Of a stretch of 64,000 nucleotides of DNA, positions 54,801-64,000 are shown piece after piece. The stretch covers positions 119,312,501 through 119,376,500 of the forward strand of contig NC_060215.1 of NCBI RefSeq assembly GCF_021130785.1. The letters run 5' to 3'. Each line of letters opens with the position of its first letter. Position 1 is the stretch's first letter. The notes beneath the pieces were generated by a model that worked only from the letters and a program-made list of their open reading frames with translations, was not told the DNA's origin and searched no databases. A program made the position numbers and the translations under genes. The DNA comes from Homalodisca vitripennis (taxonomy: Eukaryota > Arthropoda > Insecta > Hemiptera > Cicadellidae).

Positions 54801-55658
54801 TACAAACTTCTAAACTTAAATTCGCCGTAATACTGGGTCTAGAATCCTTTGAAATCGATCAAGTGGAAGTTCTCCATCAAGTAAGAGAGGTGACGTGCGA
54901 TGTTGCTTACATTTTCTCTTCTCTAGCACAGTTAATCCACGTTACAGCTTCATTGTGACGAAGATGCAATTCCTTTAGATACAAATACATGGTTTTTAAA
55001 TTAAGGCAAAAACCAAACGTAAGAAACTTGTTTCATTCTACGTGTTACAATTCTGTAATTTGTTAAAACGTTTCTAAATTTGTTATTTTAGTATCAAAGA
55101 GTACAAAAAACAAGTTTAGCTGAAATTGTGTCATAATAAAATATTTGTTCATTAGGAAAACTTTTCAAGTCTTTTGCTGTTGGATAAATATTAAGGATTT
55201 TATTATTTCTCAGTGCAAGTTGGTTGGTAGTAATATGAAATTTTTATTGGTGATAAACCTTATAATGTCCTCAACACAAATAACTTGTCTCAAGGAATCT
55301 CGTATTAAATTTTGGATTTCGTTGGTACTAGCCTATTAAAACATCGTTGACCTTAACGAGGGTTTAGGCCATTGGGCAAAATCGCTGAAGAAGTCCACGG
55401 ACGCTAGGAATCCGTTTAAACACCACTGATATTTTGACCCAAGTGAAACGACAGTGAAGTGTGAAAGTTTAGATTTTATGTTATTTTATACTGCGTTTTA
55501 ACTGATCATGTATATCAGTTTGTGATTATTAAATTTTACCTACATGAATGTTTCACTTATGTCATGCAACTTTACCGTAGCAACAAGGAAATAACATTGA
55601 GACCAAGGTAAAATCTTAAAATTTTCTGAGAAACGACATTAATTGTAGCCCTTAGGTA
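51881..55658. other. AT-rich intergenic sequence
   Basis: Short frames (51,882-52,121; 52,341-52,565; 54,773-54,958; 55,145-55,339) show no domain. Around 54,255-54,330 there is a locally GC-richer patch (TGACGTCACCTGACCGCCCA) that could belong to a promoter, but nothing downstream identifies a gene. Confidence 0.45.
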
Positions 55659-55666
55659 GGATTGGT
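55659..55666. repeat. Left target-site duplication, GGATTGGT
   Basis: Identical to 61,760-61,767 and immediately outside the left terminal inverted repeat; the bases on either side differ, so the duplication is exactly 8 bp. Confidence 0.8.
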
Positions 55667-55904
55667 GGGGACGCTGCTTTAGCACCCCCTGGAATAAGCA
55701 CCCCCTCGGGCTCTGACGTCACGGCGGGGGGTGCTAATTCAGCGCACGGACACGGTCCAGGCACGGAATTAGCACCCCCCGGCTACAAGGGGGTGCTAAA
55801 TCAGCGCATGAACATGGTCGAGGCCCTGAATTAACACCCCCCTGTTCCAAGGGGGTGCTTATTCAGCGCATGGACATGGCTCAGTCACTGAATTAGCACC
55901 CCCT
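55667..55904 (+). repeat. Left terminal inverted repeat / palindromic array
   Basis: About 238 bp. C-blocks (AGCACCCCC or variants) start at 55,681, 55,697, 55,771, 55,833 and 55,895. G-blocks (GGGGGTGCT) lie at 55,727, 55,789 and 55,851, giving a period of about 62 bp. Each unit pairs a C-block with the next G-block and is joined by a CAGCGCATGGACATGG-type linker. The outer 55 bp end at TGACGTCA. Each unit could form a stem of up to 19 bp, and the repeated blocks are natural candidates for transposase-binding sites. Confidence 0.85.
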
Positions 55905-58900
55905 AGCATTCAACCAGCAAAAAGGGTATTTATCTTTTACATATTCAATTCAATCATAAATATAATAGTTGTTATCTGGATTTTTGTGACGCTGCCTCTT
56001 ATAAGCTACTATCTACGATTGTTTTGCAATTTCCGATGAACGATTAAATAATATAATAATCAAATATGGCTACTTTCTCTTAAAAATTACCATAGACTTA
56101 ATATTACATAATAATGCTCCGACTAACAAGGCTAATAGACCTTAGAACTCCTCCCTCTCATACGCATTGTCATATTTGTGTAATAATTTTCACTCATGAC
56201 TTTGCTTTCTTAATTTGTTCTATATATCACCTATTAAAATAATAAATTAAATCATATCCTTCATTTATTCTATTTCAGTTTATTCTTTCAGTTAATATGT
56301 TTGTAAATTTAATTAACGCACTGCTAAATATATATTTAAAAAAACATAAAATTCTCGTCGATTCTGAGTCGATTTTTGGAATATTACGGAAGGTAAAATG
56401 TAATTATGGTTTTTATACACAATTAGTCTAGTATCTTTGCTGTGTCATTTTTATTGTACAGGTATTGAGTACTGGGCGTCCATACCAATGAAAGATCTAG
56501 TCTACTCATAGTCTAGTTAAGGGTATTCACTGAGCATTAACAGTTCAAACTTAACCCAATCGTGAAAACTCAATGAAACATGTTTCTACATATAATTAAA
56601 ACTATGTTATTTGTATATGAATCCATAATTAAAGTATTTATTTCATTTAATAGCTTCACGGAAATGGAATCTTTTTTTTTTAGTTTAATTAACGCAAATG
56701 TAAAAAACAATTACAACAAATAATTTTGTAAACAATTTAGGCTCGTATTTTAGGCAAAATAGTTCACTGTCACACAGTATAGAATTTTTCTCTGCGGCAT
56801 TTTTGTTTCATATTTAATTTTAATTAAATTTCAAAATTAGGTTTATAGAATGAAACAGATGAAGTATGAAAATTACAGTTTTTGACTTGTCATTTATTAC
56901 AGAAATAATTTTTCAGTACCTGCCCTTAAATAATTACTCGTAACCATCTGCAGTAAGAAACTAGATTATAATTTTTTATCTTATGCACTATTAGGCGTAT
57001 AGTGAATCATCTGCACAATGGAACAGCTACATAGACTTAACACTACACAAAAATCCGTAGAATGGTACTCACAAAAATATCTCAAGGTTACGCCCATAAG
57101 TATTACTATTGCTTACGTGTAAAATATCCTCTATAGAATCATGCCTAACTATTTTTCATGATTAAAGGAATATATTATAGAAACATCAAATACATTTCAC
57201 ATGAGGCTACAACTTGAAGATACATTATTAGTTTATGAACTTAACACTGTGATAAAAAACTTATGGATGAGGCATTGGTAGCTAAGGATGAAGTATATTA
57301 ATCCGCAAAGGTTTCTTCCTAACTAGTTAATGTAAAAAAATGTTTGGTCGACTTCTGTCCATCTTACTTCTAGCAGATATATCCCTCTGGTAAAGGATTA
57401 TACCCTCGATTATATTACTTTTTCTAACGGTATCGATGATAATTAGTGTAATATTACGAGAATGAATAATAGAATTCATATTGGGACTTTCATATTAAGT
57501 GATATCAACTATTACATGTAAAGTATTCCCACATATATGTTTTGTTGCTCCTTTTATGAGTAACCCTATTTTCAAATGTGGATCATAAATCTTTTATTAC
57601 CTACGATACTTTAGGAAAGGAGGGATCGTGATTTTTAATTACTTTAGAACATCAGTTCAAAAAATCATGGAATGTCGCATTGACATTAAAATTGGAATAT
57701 TTTCCAATGACCATAATTTATTTCATCAGTAGTATGCCATTTTTTTAAAGGCATGAAGGAGATGTCTATGACGTACCAGTTATTCTAGAAACATTCCGTA
57801 CGAAGGGGCGGGTATCAGCTAGTAAACATTTAAAAACTTGAAACTCGTTATTTTTGCCTTAACATCGTTGCTCGTTATATATTGGCCGTCTACCAAATAT
57901 GAAATATACAGAGTGAAATCAACCTGCAAATATCGATTGTAGGACTGTAGGTCCACACATAATTTTGACGAAGCTGACGAAACCCGTGCGTGCACTACCG
58001 ACCCTACTTTTCAAACTGATGTGGCCGTATCGAGTGGTTGAGTAATAATATCGATGTTATTCTCAGTTGTTATTCCTATATTAATACATAACTTATTATG
58101 TATAGTGAATTTGTTTGATGAAATTTCCTAAAAAATATAAGAAGAAATCAAACAATGTTTGAGTGTACAGGCCCAAGGTGTAGCATATTATACTCTCTAG
58201 GTAACGGATACTTTTACACGAGTAAAGAGAAAAGATAAACTAGAACACGGTAATGATGTATGGACAAAAACTGAAAATCATCGCCCTTTTGTATGCAGTT
58301 AAAGAATATTTAACTATTGTGTGTTACATTAGTCAGACGTGCGCTTCTAACCCCATGTATCTGGAAGTGTCAAACTTAAGAATGAACATTCTTACAATAT
58401 TGTAAAAAGAAGAGTGAAATCTCAGTGAAGTCTTTAATAAAGCGTCTATAAAAAGGTAAAATTTAAAATTACACTTCAGCTTAGCTGTACTTTTATTTTA
58501 AAGCTATTTATATCGGAAAGTGTAGAGAATTTTGTTACACTCTAATTTTCAATTCGTTGTAATTTTTATAACTGATTTGTAAACTAGGTAGTAAACAGAT
58601 GTATAGAAGCATAAATATTACTTCATTAATAATAAAAAAATACTACACAAATATACATAATATTTCATTTTGTATAAAGTAAACTTTAATATTTTTTAAT
58701 GTTTTATTTTCCGGGTAGAACAAAATCTTCAAACCTCGGTTAGAACAAACTTAACAACTGCAACAAATAGCAATCTTTACTGGTACATTTAAGCATCTAC
58801 GTTTAACACCGTAATCAATAGCATACCTACAAACTCCGTATAAATTTACAAGCCAAAAGTAGGTCTGAGGTCTTCCATTTAAAAACAAAATATTAAATAG

Positions 58901-59136
58901 ACATATAATAACTACAAAGACATTTTTAATTTTTGGTCTACGTAATCAACATGTATTAGAGTGTTTTTTTCTGACGTCTCAATCAAAAGAAACTTTGTTT
59001 AGAAATAATTAAGAATATTATGACCACAATTCAGCAATGTAATGTTAAAATCACTTGATTAGAGCAGCTAAAATAAAAACAGCTGATTGTTGCAGCCCAC
59101 ATTCATTCATATAATAAAGGCGGATATTGTTTGGTA

Positions 59137-59196
59137 ATTGGTTTTAAAAAACAGTAATTGGTTTTAAAAAACAGTAATTGGTTTTAAAAAACAAAC
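59137..59196. repeat. Three tandem 20-bp units
   Basis: GTAATTGGTTTTAAAAAACA occurs three times in a row without mismatch, apart from the start of the first unit. Located inside the 6.1-kb element. Confidence 0.9.
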
Positions 59197-61318
59197 TATC
59201 TCCCTTATTTCACAACCAATTTTTAAAACTTGGTATCGTTAGATTTTTTATTAAATTTAGATATTTTTTTTACCATATATCGCTTTTAAGATATTTACGC
59301 TTAAAGATCTTTTAGAAATCACTATTTTGAAAATAAAGCTTGTAAGAAATTTAAATTTTTGATTTTCCTTAAGGTTATAAAGGTATATACAAAATTTTAA
59401 CCTAAACAATCCATCAAATATAAATAGTAAAGTAAAAAAGACAAAAACAAAACAAAATTGTGGCTATTAGAGTAATTATTGAGTTTTAGAAAGGTGAATA
59501 TGATTGTTTTTGCATTTGGTCCATGAATAATGTCTGAAAATATTGGTAGAGATTGTGGAACACTCTCTATAATAATTTTATGTACAGAGTGTCCTGTAAT
59601 TCTTAGGAAAAGTCTATATACCGCAACTGCTCAGGTCATGGCAAACGCATTTCAGAATATGGAAATAGATCTTTGGTGCTTAGTTTCCTATCCGTTAGTC
59701 TGTATGTGTTTTTTATATACAAATTCGCTTTAATATCTTAAAACGAATAAACAAATCCTACCTAATTTGGATCAAATATTTGTGGTAATAAGGCCAGTTA
59801 TAAACAATATTCATTAATACTTTCGAAATGGCGGCCATTAAATCTGATTAACTTTGAATGTCTTAAAATCCAGCAGGTATACAAGAATAAATCTGATCGT
59901 GGATTGTATCACAAATCTAATTACTCAAATACTATTTCAAACTAATAATAAATAACTCATTAAGAGCATCTTTACTGTAAAAAAACATGGTTCGTGAAAA
60001 TAAATTAATATCAACTTTAGAGTATCTTATCCCTATTTCTTTTATTTTTGTGATATATTATGCAAAACATTTGAAATACATGTTTCAGGCCTATCTAAGG
60101 ATAGAATACAATCATATATTTCATGTTTAATGAAATTATTTTAATATCTGTTGTTTTAGGACATATTTATTTACGAAAATTTAGTCAAGCGACAATCAGA
60201 TGTATTTCCAATAAAACCGCTTATCTTTGATTTTGTCATCTATAAAAGCATTATTGTCTGAATATTACTGTACGAATTTTCTTGTTCTTTATTATTCTTA
60301 ATATATAACAGATAACCTAGTCACTTTATTTAGTTTTTTCACATATATTGTGAATAAATTGAAGCTTTATGATAAATACAACAGTTTATTATTGTTAATT
60401 AAGACATTTGTTTTTGTCCTTCATTGTTCATAAAGGCGTTCATTGTTGATACATTTGCAATATCTCTAGTAGTTTTTAATTTATTAGAAAAAAAGTTGCT
60501 TGGCAACAGATATTAATGTATTTCCTGTACTTTAAATGAAGGGAATAAGATGTGAGCACGATTGGCATAAGATATTCTGGAGCTGCCGTTTACTCGATTT
60601 TTGTATTGTGACCTACTCGTTGAGATTTTCCAAGATATTCCATTTTTAACAACAACAAAAAACGCACACTAACCGACAGAGGGGAAATTAAACAATGTAG
60701 ATCCATAATACTCAGTATATAAATGTATGTTTTGACAGCAATAACGCTTTTGAAAATACGGTAGTATATTTATTGCTACATGTTTTAACATTGTTTTCAA
60801 CTTTTTTTTAAATTATAGTTGAACTAACTGATATGGATATAACTGAATGATATTTATTCTTATAGATATAAAATAATATTTAAATTGTTTGTCAAGTGTG
60901 TTTGAATTATACTATTCAGTTTAAATAGTATAATTCAGTTTATGATGCGTCCTTAAAAATAATTGGCTCTTAGCCGTCGCAAAATTACAATTTCACGGTT
61001 CTAATTTTCCCGCTTTTGATTGGTATTCGAAAAATTAAAATAAATAAATAATTGTTTTTAAAGTGGTTAATAGGTTTATATAATCTCTGACCATGTATAT
61101 TTATTACACATGCCGGATTTACGCAATATCAGTTCCTCTGCGTTGTTCGTACCACGATTTCAAATTAATTTTACTTTAAAATAAACCTGTATTTGAATGC
61201 CTAGAACCTAGTTTTTTACTTAAGTATATTTGATGCATAGTATTTTTATAATTGGTAATGAACTGTTTGTTTTTGAAATTTTAAGTAAACCACAGCAATG
61301 CAGTAAATGTACTCATTG

Positions 61319-61319
<1 letters not shown>

Positions 61320-61373
<54 letters not shown>

Positions 61374-61400
61374 AATTATATATATATATATATATATATT
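61320..61400. repeat. (TA)n microsatellite with TTATATAATTA interruption
   Basis: Dinucleotide tract just inside the right array of the 6.1-kb element. Confidence 0.95.
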
Positions 61401-61484
61401 ATTTTATTTTATTGAAAAATAAATCGCAATATGGTTAAACGTTTATTACTATATTCCGTTGGAGTAATTATTCATCTCATCAAT

Positions 61485-61759
61485 ACGCTGATTTAGCAGC
61501 CCCCAGATTCAAGGGGGTGCTAAATCAGCACATGAGCACGGTCAAGGCGCTGAATTAGGACCCCCCTATTCGAAGGGGGTGCTAAATCAGCACATGAACA
61601 CGGTCGAGGCGCTGAATTAGGACCCCCGTATTCCAAGGGGGTGTTTATTCAGGGCCTGGACACGGCCACTGTGCTGATTTAGCACCCCCTTTCGTGGCGT
61701 CAAAATGACGTCAGTAGCGAGGGGGTGCTATGTCCAGGGGGTGCTAATTCAGGCGCACC
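61485..61759 (-). repeat. Right terminal inverted repeat / palindromic array
   Basis: About 275 bp. Read inward from the right it starts GGTGCGCCTGAATTAGCACC, has a second C-block and TGACGTCA, then three palindromic units of about 62 bp with GGGGGTGCT blocks at about 61,514, 61,576 and 61,638 (the last reads GGGGGTGTT). The linkers CACATGAACACGGTCGAGGC are shared with the left array in variant form. The innermost block is AGCAGCCCCC near 61,495. Confidence 0.85.
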
Positions 61760-61767
61760 GGATTGGT
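61760..61767. repeat. Right target-site duplication, GGATTGGT
   Basis: Identical to 55,659-55,666 and directly adjacent to the right end of the 6.1-kb element. Confidence 0.8.
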
Positions 61768-64000
61768 TTGTAAAAGTACATATAAAAAAATTGTATATGT
61801 AAATCTACGGATCATGTAGGGTTCCCCTTGTGCACTAAATCTCGTATGATGTAATATTCTGAATCTTATAGTGATTCTCGGCCACCGTTATATTCTTTAT
61901 AGCACTACAATGAATAACGTGTACAGGTTATTTAGTTAAAATCTAAATAAAATTTCGCTTTCAAGAATCCTGAGAGAAACTAAAACGAATAATAAGGAGT
62001 AAAAACGTAATTGTAATAGTAAATAATTGTTAATGTAGGACTTTCTACAATATCCTAGTTAGTATGTATTACATTTACTTATAACTGAGAATTCAAGAAT
62101 GTTAACGTAAACCAAATGTCATAAACGATATTGGAGTATTATGATGATATTTAATAAATTACTCTGAAGTTTTAAACTTGTTATTAAGATATTTTCTTGA
62201 TTTATTCCTGGTCATCCGAATATAATAGCTGGTGGTGGTGTGGTTGTGTGTGTGTGTAATTTACGTTAGGATAATTAGTAATGTATCGTGTACAAAAAAG
62301 TTACAAAGTCTAAACATTTATTATTTTTAATTAATATTTAAAAATTAATATTTTAATTAATTAACGGTAAAAACATTAGGGAAAATACGCTTAAGAGATC
62401 ATTTTAAAGTAAAATCCCTGTTTAACATTCCCAAAATCATTAGTGAACTTGAAACGTTGTTGGTGTTATTTTTTAGAATAATCGTGTTTGCTGGATCTTA
62501 CAAGGTTCGAAATCAGACTTGCAATGATGAGGGAAAATATTATTCTTAATGAAGTACTGAAAATTAATGAAGCAGTCACTTTAATATTATAAGGTGTATT
62601 GGAATTTCTTCATGTGCAGGTGAGTCTGTGGCAGTATAATGAAGCATAAGAGGGACAAGTATTCAAATTTATTGCCTATAGAAATAATATTGATCATAAG
62701 ACAACTATAAGCAAGTTTCTAATTAATATTTTACTACTTCTGCTATGCCTCAGGTTCGAGACAAGAATATTGTGCATATTATTTTCTAGAAAACTTCTAA
62801 GATAAGAACGAGTTATAATTAAAGTATTTTCTACTAATTTAATGTACCTTTTTACTTGATACCTACTTTTTTATATTAATGATGTACAATACAAAATAGC
62901 TTGAACTTGCGTTTTCATCGGAATATCGTTTATATAGCGTTATGTTAAATTCATAACTTCAGAAATAGCAATCATTTTAGGATATATTCTGTCCTTAAAT
63001 ATAAATAAACTATTAATAAGTTTAAATTCATTATTATTCAACCTAATCTTTTCACTTTGTAATGAGTTTAAAGAAGGAAGCAAATTCATCTAAAAGAAAA
63101 TCAAAGCGGGCATTATACAAAACATGTAAATTCCAGACATTACTAACGAAACACCCACGAAACTTAGTTTGTATAATAGCGTATGGAGTTTGCTTCAACA
63201 ACTCTCGAATAACTGTGTACAGTTAGACTCAACAACGGATGTTGATTATTCAAGCCCAGTCAGTTGTTGCCCGTATTTGCTTTAAACTTAGCAACTGAAC
63301 AGTTCAAACACTACTCTGTTGCAGTTGCTGGCGGCTGGATAGTGTATTCCAGAATTTGGATTACTTAATTAAACTTATAGCAGACCTTTAGCTCGGATAG
63401 TACCAAGAACCTTTCCAATGATTTAAAGTTAATTTATTCTCTGAATGTGTAGTTTGAATATACGACAAAAATATAAACAGGTACCTATATCCATATAAAC
63501 ATTGGTAAATAAAGTTCCCGAGTTACCAGACGATTTTCGGTTGTTGTGAGTCCATGAATATTCGTTTATATGTTAAGCTTATTTAAACATCAAAACCTTT
63601 TAACCAGAACGTGATGTTCCAGGGGTTAATTTTATTTACTCGATGGTGTATAAAAATCTTTTTCGCATTTTTGATCAATATTAGATACAAGTTCTTTTAA
63701 GATTTAGTTTAGTTTAATGTAGTTAGTTTTAAACATGGTTTTGAGTATTCTCAGTATAAAAATATATTTTATTATTTACTATGGTATAGCACAATGTAAA
63801 CGTAATTGGATACAGCTGAAAAACTTGTTGCAACAAATAATAAATATCAACGTCGTATGTAATTGACCCATATTAAAACATTATTCTCCATCCACTATTA
63901 ACGTGAATATTTAAGTTTGTGTTATTGTATTGAGTAATTAATTCATGGACAAAGGATTAAGCATTTGATTAAGCATTAATGAGCATTTGAGTGACATACG
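61768..64000. other. AT-rich intergenic sequence to the window end
   Basis: A basic 54-codon frame at 63,062-63,226 begins MSLKKEANSSKRKSKRALYK but has no recognised family and no gene context. A short (TG)n lies at about 62,245-62,258. No other feature. Confidence 0.45.

Larger units (their letters stand above)
55905..61484. other. AT-rich interior of the 6.1-kb element
   Basis: No open frame beyond short chance ones (59,530-59,733 is the longest, 67 codons, no domain). It contains a triple 20-bp direct repeat at 59,137-59,196 and a (TA)n tract at 61,320-61,400. Nothing resembling a transposase, RT or host exon was seen on either strand. Confidence 0.55.
55667..61759. mobile_element. 6.1-kb non-autonomous DNA transposon with satellite-like inverted ends
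   Basis: Both ends are GC-rich arrays of palindromic units in opposite orientation. The outermost 23 bp correspond position for position: GGGGACGCTGCTTTAGCACC + CCC on the left, GGTGCGCCTGAATTAGCACC + CCC read inward from the right. Similarity continues through a second AGCACCCCCTCG to TGACGTCA (55,714-55,721 and 61,706-61,713). The 8-bp flanking duplication GGATTGGT completes the picture of a cut-and-paste insertion. The interior of about 5.6 kb is AT-rich and holds no frame above about 67 codons, so no transposase is encoded. An 8-bp duplication fits hAT, P or Merlin superfamilies; the terminal sequence does not let me choose. Confidence 0.8.

Noticed and set aside
54773..55339. Two short frames as exons of a host gene
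   Set aside because: No recognisable protein family and no consistent splice sites linking them.
55667..55904. CRISPR-like array
   Set aside because: The regular spacing of about 62 bp looks superficially similar, but the linkers are repeats too, the units are palindromic satellites, and the context is an animal genome with an inverted partner array and target duplications.
61485..61759. Bacterial contamination suggested by the GC jump
   Set aside because: The array is embedded between AT-rich flanks, has an inverted partner 5.6 kb away, and both are bordered by the same 8-mer.
62490..62780. GGTTCGAAATC and GGTTCGAGAC as tRNA T-arms
   Set aside because: No matching acceptor stem, D-arm or anticodon arm could be placed around either.

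Overview
The window is a gene-poor, AT-rich stretch of an arthropod genome, almost certainly an insect. Hemiptera is plausible from the repertoire of CR1/Jockey elements plus a LOA/I-type element with a DUF4780-like ORF1, but this cannot be settled from sequence alone. There are no operons, Shine-Dalgarno-led genes, rRNA or recognisable tRNA genes. I could identify no convincing host gene; one unidentified open frame runs off the left edge. Nearly all recognisable coding sequence belongs to transposable elements, most of them broken.

Layout. 0-1.8 kb: LTR-like repeat, a Ty3/gypsy RNase H remnant (-) and a CR1 RT fragment (+). 2.2-6.1 kb: a CR1/Jockey-type non-LTR element (+, 'element B') with ORF1 and a damaged ORF2, followed by a second CR1 fragment (-). 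9.2-13.3 kb: a degenerate CR1 element (-, 'element C') whose ORF1 shows PHD, coiled-coil and SGNH-esterase pieces. 14.6-16.8 kb: a 5'-truncated Jockey/CR1 element (+, 'element D'). 16.8-25.5 kb: non-coding, with palindromic MITE-like repeats and a long (TG)n tract. 25.5-30.85 kb: a GC-richer, nearly complete LOA/I-type element (+) with endonuclease, RT, RNase H and zinc-knuckle domains. 30.9-35.8 kb: a CR1 element (-, 'CR1-B') with a PHD-finger ORF1, abutting a mariner 3' end at 35.9-36.3 kb. 37.6-40.5 kb: (TG)n, a minisatellite and more palindromic repeats. 40.9-45.3 kb: the best-preserved CR1 (-, 'CR1-A') with a GDSL/SGNH-esterase ORF1. 46.3-47.35 kb: probable gypsy remnant and a second copy of the LTR-like repeat. 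51.3-51.9 kb: another CR1-A fragment. 55.66-61.77 kb: a previously unlabelled 6.1-kb element (see below). The rest is AT-rich sequence without recognisable genes.

The most interesting object is 55,667-61,759. Two GC-rich arrays of about 62-bp palindromic units (AGCACCCCC...GGGGGTGCT) lie in inverted orientation at the ends of a 6,093-bp AT-rich segment. The outermost 23 bp of each end align base for base in length, each end carries TGACGTCA about 50 bp in, and the segment is flanked on both sides by the identical 8-mer GGATTGGT, which fits a target-site duplication. This looks like one large, non-autonomous, cut-and-paste DNA transposon with satellite-like terminal inverted repeats. A second structural oddity is a segment of about 0.8 kb, bounded by two palindromic MITEs, that occurs twice in inverted orientation (23.1-23.96 and 39.55-40.55 kb), as expected if a pair of MITEs had mobilised the sequence between them.

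The autonomous-type elements share one life style: ORF1 proteins bind or chaperone the RNA, and ORF2 nicks DNA (APE-type endonuclease) and primes reverse transcription. The palindromic elements and the 6.1-kb element have no coding capacity of their own and would need a transposase in trans.
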